DNA of 16,921 bases from Gryganskiella cystojenkinii (lineage: Eukaryota; Mortierellomycota; Mortierellomycetes; Mortierellales; Mortierellaceae), in assembly GCA_015852425.1 (NCBI GenBank), contig JAAAIG010000825.1:1-16921 (forward strand). Direction: 5' to 3'. Below, one piece after another: positions 8,217 to 16,921 of this stretch. A program made the position numbers and the translations under genes. The notes under the pieces were generated by a model that was not told the origin of the DNA, did not search any database, and saw only the letters and a program-made list of their open reading frames with translations. Each line of letters opens with the position of its first letter. Position 1 is the stretch's first letter.

Positions 8217-11200
8217 ATGATTCTCCGGATGCACTCGACCTACTTTTACTTCTTCTCGATCTTGATCTGGACCATTTCCTACGATCATGTATTCGTTCGA
8301 GCCGACGCAATCCTTTCCACATCACCTCCTCCGTCTTCCTCCTCTCTGCATCTCAACGACGATGGCAATAACAGTAATCATGATCGGCAAACAGAGGGGA
8401 CGACAACATCCTTCAAGATCCGGCGTGCCTTGATGGAGCAAGGACCTCCCGGTGACGCAGGATCGGTGTTCACTCCAAGGGAGCGATCCGTGGTCGATAT
8501 CTCAGTTTGGGAAGGACAAACCACGCCGATGAAATTACAGCTGGACCCTCAGATCTTTATCGTACCCTACTCAACCTCGGGCGATATCATTGCCTCTGAG
8601 GGGCCGATCACCTATTACGCCAAGGCGCTGGACTCGACAACAGCAGCAACAGCAGCAACAACATCAACAACAACAACTGCACTCCCCTCCTGGCTCAAGT
8701 TTAATCCTGAATCACTCGAGTTTACGGGGGCGCCTCCTTCGGGAACCTATTCCAGGACGACTTATCTGACTGTGATCGTCTCTGCTTCTTCTGTACCGGG
8801 CTTTATCCAAGCCACGGATCGGTTTACCATCCAGATCAACGTTCATACGTTGGGGCTTGCGACTTCTTCAATTGGAGCATGTTCTTCTTCATCATCATTT
8901 TCTTCCGGATCCAATAGTAATATTAGCAACAGCAATAATAGGCAAAACTACTTGCCCGATATCGTAATCGACCCCAGGGACAGGACATTTCGTTTCCCCT
9001 TCACCTCTGCTCTCTTTCGGATAGATGGCTGCACAGCACCCCTGATGAGCAACAACGAGAGCAACATTCTCAATAGGAACGGGAGCAATGCTTCAAGCAG
9101 CAGTAACATTTCCACTCAAACCACATCTGCATCTACTGGCATCGTCCCGTCGCTGACGCGCTTGAACGTTTCAATGTCCGCAGAATCTGCCAGAGATTTG
9201 GCAATGGTGAACACCAACCTCCCAAATTGGTTCTCTTTCGATGCCTCGACATGGACCCTTTCAGGAACAGCGCCCCTTCCGCCCATCATTTTGCCCCCGC
9301 GAGTTGTCTTGGATGTCCAAGCGATGGACAACTTTAATACAACCCAGGTCTTCAAGCTCCAGATCTTTACCAACCTGACTGACGTTCCTCCGTTCACTTT
9401 TCAAGAAACTGTCTCGGATTTTTGGACAAAGACCGGTCAACACTTTGACATGGATTTGGATCTCGAACGTTTGATGTTAGGGGCACAACCTTCTTCTACT
9501 CTTGCTCCTGCTTCTGCTGCAAGGGCGGTCGCCGCTATGCAGTCGTTGCATGCCCCGGTCGAATCTCAGTTTTGGTTCGAGTTTGTCAATGTCTCGGACC
9601 ATGGAGAGCACCTGAACCCACGTATGGATCAGAATAAGACAACTTTGACTAGGCTCGTGGCCAACCATTCGGCTTTGGCAGAGTACAGTATAAATGAATC
9701 CCTATCCGCCTGCAGCGTCGATCAACTCTGGAGTCAAACTAAGAAGAACAATAGCGAGGGCGATACCGCCCTCTTCCCAACCTGGTTCAACCACTCGCCC
9801 TCATCAACTACAGCAACCGATAGCAGCAACGGTCTCAAGGTCCGTCTCTCAGGGCTGGTTCCCTGTGGGGTGATCCTTCGAGTCCGTTGGATCGTGATCA
9901 ACAGTCTTGGTCAATGGACCTCAACCGAATTCCTTATCCTAGCCTCGGGTTCCGGTCCGCCACCCTTTTTACCCGCAAGACCCCGCAAGGACGGTACGGA
10001 AGGTGAGACGGACAAGACGTCCCCACCCCTCGGTATCCGAATCGCCATCGGATTCGCACTTGGGATCCCTGTTGCCTTGCTCCTTTGGTTCCTGATTCGG
10101 AAATATTGTGGTCCTGAACCCAAGATACAACATTACTCGGACAGCAAAAAGACAGCGACCTTGACGGAGGATCCTCGGGATCGGACGTCCAGGGGTGGAA
10201 GTATTGTTGTCGGCTTGGATTTCGGCCCTGTGGGGCACCATCGACAACATACTTCTGAGGTGGTGATCCATCCGGATTCGGAGTACCGGTCAAGTTATGA
10301 GGATGACCCATCTGTCGGGCATAGAGACAGTTATAGCGAGAAGTACGTGGCCGAGAACTCGAGGACCCATTCGAGTTCGGAGGAGGGGGAAGGTGGTGGC
10401 TCGTCCTCGTCAAATAGTCGCCGCATGTCGATCCTAGGCTGGATCTTCACCAAGGAAGAAAGGGCTGTCATTGCATCAGCGGCCGTAAGTGTAAAGGGGA
10501 GAAGACACGCGTGTATATGAATACACATGCCCGAACACTTTTTTTGGCTCAATGCCCCTAACCAAATGCGTAATTGATGATATTTGTAGACCTCACAGAC
10601 ACTGCATCCAGATTCGTACCGTCGGCAGACGATGATGACAAGAGACCCGACCCTGTTCAACTTGAAACGACTCTCGATGGGACATCCGTTCGAATCCAAC
10701 CGGTTTGGGTTTGTCAATGGAAACAGGTTCAGTCAATACGATACAGGCGCAAGTACGACAGGCGCCAGTACTACAGGTGCCGGGGTTGGATCCGAGGGTG
10801 AATCCTTGCCGCAGGAGAACAATAGCTACAACAACGCACCTCTCACTGACCAGCAGAGCCCCTCGACAGTCATCGATTTGACCGAGGATTCATCTGCAGC
10901 GGCCACGGCAGGCGGAGCAAGTGCAGGCGGCATGGCAAGTACCGGTCCACTGGAGACTCCGCCACCGATGCGTCCAGCCAAGAACCCTTCAAGATCATTG
11001 ATCAAGAGCTTTGACAAACGTGGAACCAAGCCACAACAACCACAGCAGCAACAACAGCAGCACCAGCCTTATTCAAGGAAACAGCTCCGGGCCACCGCCA
11101 GCGCGATCGATCTGGCAGATATACATCTTGGTTCGATAGGACCGATTCCAAGTCTACATAGTCTTCGACCCTGTCATTCGTTTGCCTCCTCGGGCACCGG

Positions 11201-14063
11201 GTACATGGCCAGTATGAGTGCAGGAAACACTTCGATTGAAGATGAGGATTATCTAGAAGAAGGTGAACAACTCTCAGATGTCTATGATCAAGAGCACGAT
11301 GAGTTCAACCACCGAGTTGAAACCAGACAACGACCACAATGGCACCATCAACAGAGTCAGCAACAGCAAGACGGAGGAGGAGGAGGTGGAGGAGAAAAGG
11401 ACGAAGAAGAGGCCAAGAACAGACGACGTTTGTCGAGGTCCAGACTTCAAGGCACAGATGATATTCAAGACCCTGACCACACAACTCGTATCTCTTGGAC
11501 ACCGAACCAGTTTCCGGTCACGACAGACGACCTCTCTAATGTGGCACTTTCGGATGAGGACAACAACAGCAATCAGGGCGGCATTAACGATGAAGACGCG
11601 AAACTCGAATGGATTCCTCGATCGGATTCTGGGGCGCTTATGCTCGGATCCAACAATAGCCCAGCCAGTAACGACTACCGTCATCTGCGTGTCCCATCCG
11701 GTGCCTCCACAAACTCGTCCACCTCATCTGCGCCTCCACTTTCATCCCATCGAACCTTGGCCTCGTCTTTCCCTTGGCGTTCGTTAAGACCAACGTCGAT
11801 GCCTGGCCCTTTAAAAGGCTCCAGCTCAAAAGAGGCTATCAAGGGAAAAGGAACGGTGAGCTCTTGTTCCTCTGTGGTCACCGCACCCGTCACCTCGCAG
11901 GAGAAAGCTCACTTGGAGGGCCGTCGACAACACCAACAAAAGCAGCAGCAACAACAACAACAACGACATCAGCAGCAGCTCTCTGTCCAGACTGTCAATG
12001 TTGCACACCTGCCCCAACGACGATCAGTTGTGGAGATGATCCAGTCCAAGGAAACACCAGTTTCGCCCCTGACGGCCCTCTCCGCCAGTTTGCCCCTTCA
12101 CCACGACGATCATGAAAACAACATGTTGCCGGTGACACAAGATGACAACAATTGCAACAACAACAATGAGGACAACGACAAAGTTGTCGAGGTGATGTCT
12201 GTGCAGTGCAACCGTCCACTGCGTAGCATTTCAGGAAGTAATATTAGCAACACCAACAGAATCAACAGACAGGAGATACAGTCGTCCAACATGAGCGATG
12301 ACGACAACAACAGTGAAGACGAGGATGGCAATGAGGTCAAGGACACAGATCCTCGCCATTACTCACTCCAGTCCGAACTCGGTATCATTGAACACGCATT
12401 GACCCCCGTTGCAGGAGAGACCCCTCCTCTTCCTCGGCCCACTGCTCGACCTCTCTCAGCCCCCATGTTGCAATCATACCAGTATCCGTTCCAACAACAA
12501 CACTCTACTTCAACAAACCCATTGTCGTTGACAGCGGGTCATCAGAGCCGCGTCCATACCCTTGCCGCCGCCGCCACTGTGGGTAGACTCTCGATCGATC
12601 GAGCTCGACCTATTTCTTACCCAGCTCTGGTCTCAGTCCCCTCCTCCTCAGCCACTGCTTCGGTCCCTCTAAGCTTTGTCAAGGCCACGATCGGTACTGC
12701 GTTCCATCATACTGCCATGAGGAACGGGTCTAGTTCCTCCCCTTTCACATCCCCTCGATCGAGTATGCACATTCGCGGGAACAGTGGTGGCAGTCCCTTG
12801 CTTCAGACACCTCCAGGAGTGGCAGCAACAGGAACGATTGGGTCGCCTTGGTCCCCCTCGACCGTGGGAGAATACAGAGCTTATTTGGTGGCGGATCCTA
12901 ATGACCTTGCTCTTACGTCCCGTCATCGACCCTCTTCGAGCTTATCGTCAATTGATATCAGTCATGGAGGGCAAGATCAGGATCAGCAGGATCGACCGAA
13001 GCGTAAATTGCCAGACTGGATCCAGTTTAATAACCGTATGCGGTCACTCTGGGGTCGCCCGGCTCCTGGTTCTGCTGGGGAGTGGCATGTGAGTCTCGTG
13101 CAGTCTAGGATGGTCGATGTTCCTAGTGGGACAGCGTCCTCCTCTGCGGCGCCGCCTTTGACGGCTTTACCCACCCCTCCGCAACCGACCTTTTCTCCCT
13201 TGACACCAATGGCTGGACCAAAATCCGTCATCCACCATAATCTCCCTCTTTTCCAATCGCCCCAGTCGACAAGTCAAACAATGCAAGAGGAAAAGGAGGT
13301 CCAGGTCGAGTTGGTCATGTTGTTGGTCCGAGAGCCTGGCGAGGTCCCTCCCAAGACGCCACCGTTTGGGGCGAGCCGTTGGAGAGCAAGTCCTATCGGC
13401 GGTCCTAGTAGTCGTTTGTCGCTGGATATGCTTTCTGCAAGACCGTCGTTGGATCTTGATAGTTGTGTTACTGCCCTGGCAGGTTCGTTTTCTTCACCCT
13501 CCAGCGCTGCGACTGTTTTGGAAATGACAGTTCCCCTGTCCCCTCTCCGTGACGAAGAAAAAGATGTTGCTCAAGAGACGAGAGACGTCACGATGGACAG
13601 CCCAACATCAACAACAGCAGCTGTAAAACCAACAACAACAGCAACAACAGCAACAACATCGGAGACTGCTCTGACCAGGATGGACACCACCAATAATAAT
13701 CTATCAAGTACTTCCCCCAAGACACCCAAACCTTCGTTAGTACTGGAACAAGCATCAGGATGTTTTGAGGTAAATATGACGGAGGAGTCCGCCTCTGCTT
13801 CGAGCACTTCGCCTACTGGTTCATTTTCTTCTTTGTCTTGCCCTGTCTCGAAGTCACTCGCTCCGCCTGCGCCCTTGATGAGCACTTCTCCGACCTCGCC
13901 CACTGTGACACCCACACCAACACCATCGAGGACCGTAGGACAACGGGTGCTAGCCGAGCGACGAAGGATCGAGGCTGCGATGAAACAGCAACAAGAACAA
14001 CAACAACAGCGAACTTATAGTAGTGGCAGCAGTAGTAGTTGTAGTACCGGTAGCAACAAATAG
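8217..14063 (+). CDS. Axl2-like cadherin-fold (CADG) transmembrane protein, giant cytoplasmic tail
   Basis: join(8217..10484,10590..14063), 1913 residues. Residues 1-30 form a signal peptide with a probable cut near VRADA. The ectodomain holds dystroglycan-type cadherin-like (CADG/He_PIG) repeats, each recognised by an LPxWLxF...G core: LPSWLKF at 156, LPNWFSF at 335 and a weaker FPTWFN at 520. It has many N-glycosylation sequons and Ser/Thr/Asn-rich linkers. A single transmembrane helix spans about 607-627 (GIRIAIGFALGIPVALLLWF), followed by RKYC. The cytosolic part, about 1285 residues, is mostly disordered with Gln, Ser, Thr and Asn runs, a VIDLTED motif (850-856), an LPDWIQF segment (1563) and a charged Gln-rich C terminus. 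Yeast Axl2 (823 residues) has the same topology and marks bud sites with septins and polarity GTPases. A role in hyphal polarity is an inference; orthology is not proven. Codon 5 is an alternative ATG. Confidence 0.85.
8637..8678 (+). repeat. CAA/CAG triplet run read as Thr/Ala
   Basis: A triplet tract inside the first cadherin-like domain of the Axl2-like gene. It is read in the ACA/GCA frame, so it inserts a Thr/Ala loop just before the LPSWLKF core. Confidence 0.85.
10485..10589 (+). other. Intron of the Axl2-like gene (105 bp)
   Basis: GTAAGT donor at 10485, CCTAACC branch-like sequence near 10557, and acceptor TTTGTAG ending at 10589. It is a phase 0 intron: splicing joins ...IASAA to TSQTLHPDSY and connects the ectodomain/transmembrane frame to the 3.4-kb tail frame. 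Unspliced reading stops at 10520. Confidence 0.92.
11032..11066 (+). repeat. CAA/CAG run encoding polyglutamine
   Basis: A mixed CAA/CAG tract within the cytoplasmic tail of the Axl2-like protein, read in the Gln frame. Confidence 0.85.
11927..11979 (+). repeat. CAA/CAG run encoding a Gln-rich segment
   Basis: A second Gln-rich tract in the Axl2-like cytoplasmic tail. The reverse strand of this tract gives false poly-Leu frames. Confidence 0.85.
13603..13658 (+). repeat. ACA/GCA triplet run encoding Thr/Ala
   Basis: A tract of ACA, GCA and related triplets in the distal tail of the Axl2-like gene, read mostly as Thr and Ala. Confidence 0.8.
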
Positions 14064-14171
14064 GAATAGGCATCCAATCCCCCCTCCCCTCCTTTATGGC
14101 AGTGGGCACATGGCAGAAAGGCAAAGAAAGTCAAAAAAAAAGAAAAAAATCACAGTCACATCAAAAATGAA

Positions 14172-14179
14172 TATAAAAG
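14172..14179 (+). promoter_or_regulatory. TATA box (TATAAAAG) for the SOSS-B gene
   Basis: A full TATAAAAG lies 109 bp after the Axl2-like stop and about 400 bp before the SOSS-B ATG. The sequence from here to 14579 is TC-rich and contains no ATG on the plus strand, consistent with a long leader starting shortly downstream. Confidence 0.5.
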
Positions 14180-14579
14180 CGAGCGCGAGGTCTCCTCTTT
14201 TTCACTCTCTCTCTTTCTCTTTCTTTCCTTTTTTTTATTTCTCTTCTTTTTCCAACAAAAACTGTGACATTCCTGAATCCTTTCCCTCCATCTCCCCATC
14301 CATCAGCTCTGTTCATCTTTTTCTTCGCCTCCTTCTTTTCCCTGCCTTTCCATCTAATCACTTCTTCTTTGTCGTTGCCGCCTTTTGCATTCCTTTACAT
14401 CCCGTCTGGCCTGGCAACAATATCCCTCCCTTCTCCCCTTGTTCAAAAGGATTACTGATTCAGCCCTCTTTTAAAAAAACGCGCGCGCACAGTCACACAA
14501 CCCCCTTGCCGCACAGACACACACTCACACAAGACCTCACCTCACTCTCTCCCGCTGAGAGTCTTTATATATCGCAGCG

Positions 14580-16265
14580 ATGAACCGTCCAAATGGTCGT
14601 GGCCCAGGAGGCTACAACAATTCCGGCCCAGGTGGCGGCAACAACCGTCCCATTCACATTCCCGCTCCCACCTCAGCGACCAGTGCCAATGGTCTGCCCC
14701 TCACTCACATTCAAGACCTCCGACCCAACATGCGCGCATTCAACCTTGAGTGCATCCTTCTTGAGAAAGGTAGAAACAAGAGTTTAATGAAAACGGTGTT
14801 AACGAGCATAAGAACGCGACGCTCATAACAGAGACTCACGAACAATTCCCCCCCTTTTCGTCACTTTTTTCTTATATTTTCCATGTCATTTCGAATAGCG
14901 GCTGATCCACGGAGAACGCTAGATCAACAACTCTTGACCACTTTTCTGGTCTCGGACAAGACTGGAAGTATCGTCCTGATCATCTGGGGTGAAGAGGGGC
15001 AACTTTTGAGAACCGGCGACATTCTGCGGTTGCAAGGAGGGTAAGGAACAGTTGATTGATTTTTTTCTTCTTCTTATTCTCTGTTGATGTTTGCCACTAA
15101 TTTTTTTTGCTCCACATGTTGCTGATCATTCCTCTTTATTTTCATATTCAAAAACACAATTAGAGAGGCAAAGCTCTTTAGGGGTCGTATCCAGTTGTCA
15201 ACGTCAAAGCACGGCAAGTACAAGCGGATAGGGGAAGACACGATGCCGTTCGCTGAACAACCAAATTGGAGCGAGTTTGACTGGACGCCAGATCCAAAAA
15301 TGCCCAATGCAATGGTAAGAACAACCAACAACCGATAAAAAAAAAGGAGAGATTTCCCATCCCTCCGATCTAATCAAATTTCAAGCTCAACTAACACTAT
15401 GACAAATTCCTGGTTCTTGTAGGTTCCTGTTCATCCAAATACCGGTCATCCAGTTGTCGTACCCGGAGGAAGCGGAGGGTACCAACAAATGCCTGCTGGA
15501 CCCAACATGCAACCGATGCAGCAACAACAACAACCACAGCAACAGCAACAACAAATGCAACCGCAACAGCAGCAACAACGGAATATGCAAGGCAGTAACC
15601 AACCCGCGATCAACCCACAGTTCCGCGGTAATCATGGTCCAAACCATGCTCACAACAATAGTAGCAACAACGGCCATCCCATGAACGGTAATGGTCCCAA
15701 CGGTAACCCCCACCATAACAACACTAGTAACAAGGGTGGATTCGGTCATCAAGGCGCTGCAGGAGGACCTGGTGGACTTGGAGGGTCTGCAGGACCCATG
15801 GGGCCGATGCAAGGAGGTGGTCCTAACCAGCATGGTAATGGCAACGGTATCAACAACACCAACAATATGCCAGGGCAGGGAGGATCTGGTGGTCATCGTC
15901 AACATCATGTTCACTTCTCACAGGGACCCGGAGCAGGTAACACTGCCAACAATAACAACAACACTAACGGACCTCAGTCAAACGGCGGTAGTGGTGGAAA
16001 TGGCGGACACGCTGGCCCATCGGGACCAAGCATGCGCAGCAAGAAGAGCAAACAACATAAGGATCTGGATGCCCCAGATGCATACCCGAGTCCCCGAACA
16101 GGATTGGCGCAAAGTGAGGATCTGTTTGCACGAGATATGAGGAATCTCAGCCAAGGCGGTAGCAATGGAGGAGGGGGAGGGGGCGTTGGTCTGGGCGTGT
16201 TTGGTGGTCCTCACGGTGGAGGAGGAGGACATCAACGCAAGAAGACAAAGATTGAAGACCTCTGA
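14580..16265 (+). CDS. SOSSB: SOSS complex subunit B (hSSB1/NABP-like single-stranded DNA-binding protein)
   Basis: join(14580..14769,14899..15040,15164..15314,15423..16265), 441 residues; all junctions are GT-AG and keep frame. A Gly/Asn-rich N terminus leads into one OB fold (about 41-150). The fold starts LTHIQDLRPNM and continues through TTFLVSDKTGSIVLIIWGEE, GDILRLQGG, and KYKRIGEDTMPFAEQPNWSE. This matches by eye the human SSB1 order of motifs (IKDIKPGL, VADKTGSI, W, GDIIRL, IGEF, VPNFSE). W93 aligns with the conserved ssDNA-stacking tryptophan. In animals SOSS-B works with INTS3 and a small SOSS-C subunit at double-strand breaks and in the Integrator pathway. The tail from 162 is about 280 residues of Gln, Asn and Gly-rich sequence with a basic RKKTK near the C terminus that may serve nuclear import. 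The animal proteins are only about 200 residues, so the tail is unusually long. Confidence 0.93.
14770..14898 (+). other. SOSS-B intron 1
   Basis: 129 bp, phase 1, GTAGAA donor and CGAATAG acceptor; joins LLEK to AADPRRT. Confidence 0.9.
15041..15163 (+). other. SOSS-B intron 2
   Basis: 123 bp, phase 2, GTAAGG donor and CAATTAG acceptor; joins RLQG to GEAKLF. Confidence 0.9.
15315..15422 (+). other. SOSS-B intron 3
   Basis: 108 bp, phase 0, GTAAGA donor and CTTGTAG acceptor; separates the OB fold from the low-complexity tail, which is a single exon. Confidence 0.9.
15519..15578 (+). repeat. CAA/CAG run encoding Gln in SOSS-B
   Basis: Twenty codons, mostly CAA and CAG with interruptions by CCA, ATG and CCG, at the start of the low-complexity tail. 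Confidence 0.88.
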
Positions 16266-16569
16266 CGAGGCATTTCTCCTTTGGTCAGTCTTTCTGACAG
16301 TTTGCATCCACATCGCATTTGCATTGTAATCTCGCTGTACATTACCCCACCCGCACAACTCAAAAACTATCTAGCAAACCCTTGCAGAAGAAAAAAGAAA
16401 AGAAAACAAGGCCATCCCCATTGTAAAATCACATTGCAAAACAATAATACAGAAAAAATAAAAAGAACGAAAAAATGACGAGGGTCGTGAACAATGGAGG
16501 GGTTTAATGGACCTTGATGGACACGATGGAGTACTTTTCCTAGCTCACGATTTTTTGTTTCGTGAACTC
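16266..16569 (+). other. 3' region of the SOSS-B gene with AATAAA at 16457-16462
   Basis: No gene is supported here. An A-rich stretch holds AATAAA about 190 bp after the SOSS-B stop, the likely polyadenylation signal. Confidence 0.5.
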
Positions 16570-16921
16570 TACTTGACATTTAGTTCTCTTGTTTTTCACT
16601 CGATTCAATCCACTCCATCCCATCCTTTTCTTCACTCTATCCCTCCGTCCATCCATCGACAACAATAGCGACCCACATTCTTCAACGCGTGCGCTTGTGC
16701 TTGTGTTCACTTGGTCGTTGTCGCATCTCGTCCCTCCCACTCTTTTGCTATTCTGTCGAACCCCTCTTCTCGCTCTCCTTCCTTCTTCAAATTTGTTGAA
16801 CCCCTCTCTTGTCGTCTTTAACCAATTTTTTCTTTGCCCCTGAGCCTCGACTCTTTGTCTTCCTCTCTCGCTCTCGCTCTTATCTCTTTCTTTCCTTCCA
16901 GTTGATCGGTATTTCCTCCCC
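16570..16921 (+). promoter_or_regulatory. TC-rich, ATG-free leader of a gene beyond the right edge
   Basis: About 350 bp are dominated by C and T on the plus strand and contain no ATG. The SOSS-B leader has the same features. A CTTTCCTTCCAG near 16901 could be an acceptor. The sequence probably holds the promoter and 5'UTR of a plus-strand gene starting outside the window. Confidence 0.45.

Noticed and set aside
8105..8371. Plus-strand frame overlapping the start of the Axl2-like gene
   Set aside because: It has no domain. It is best explained as an upstream ATG that falls in the 5'UTR intron.
11274..11684. 136-codon minus-strand open frame
   Set aside because: It is a complement of the Axl2-like tail exon, with Val/Leu/Ser runs from antisense repeats and no domain.
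15387..15914. 175-codon open frame on the minus strand
   Set aside because: It is antisense to the SOSS-B tail. Its Leu/Val/Met runs are the complement of CAA/CAG/AAC repeats, and it is not protein-like.

Overview
The window looks like nuclear DNA of a filamentous, early-diverging fungus, most likely Mucoromycota close to Mortierella. This is inferred from short GT-AG introns of 105-235 bp with CTAAC-like branch points, pyrimidine-rich leaders, many CAA/CAG/ACA triplet runs in coding sequence, and the protein families present. No bacterial operon, mobile element, CRISPR array, rRNA or convincing tRNA was seen.

Left part (1-2823). A 5'-truncated plus-strand gene ends at 258; its tail resembles the end of a TLDc domain. 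It meets tail to tail, 77 bp apart, a minus-strand gene (336 to at least 2169) for a type I single-pass membrane protein. That gene can be read as three exons. Its true 5' end is unresolved, and a signal-peptide-like short frame at 2701-2823 is a candidate first exon.

Middle-left (2824-4129). No confident gene. A TATA box at 3141 is followed by an ATG-free TC-rich stretch and two consensus GTAAGT donors bounding a possible 111-bp exon on the plus strand. This suggests an unannotated spliced transcript or 5' exons of the next gene.

Centre and right (4130-16265) hold three well-supported plus-strand genes. (1) The VMS1/ANKZF1 homologue: zinc finger, VLRF1 release domain with GGSQ, ankyrin repeat, VIM and C-terminal treble clef. 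It has one intron, free of stops and a multiple of three long, beside the catalytic loop. (2) A very large (1913 aa) Axl2-like cadherin-fold transmembrane protein with a disordered cytoplasmic tail of about 1285 residues and a probable 5'UTR intron. (3) A SOSS-B (hSSB1/NABP) single-stranded DNA-binding protein in four exons, with a long Gln/Asn/Gly-rich tail.

The last 350 bp (16570-16921) is ATG-free TC-rich DNA that looks like the leader of another plus-strand gene beyond the edge.

The genes are not an operon or cluster. They cover ribosome quality control (VMS1), cell polarity or surface (Axl2-like) and genome maintenance (SOSS-B). Reading the sequence alone gave no clearly new multigene system. 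The most interesting signals are the in-frame VMS1 intron, a cadherin-like motif on the cytoplasmic side of the Axl2-like protein, and the unexplained spliced unit at 3141-3900.
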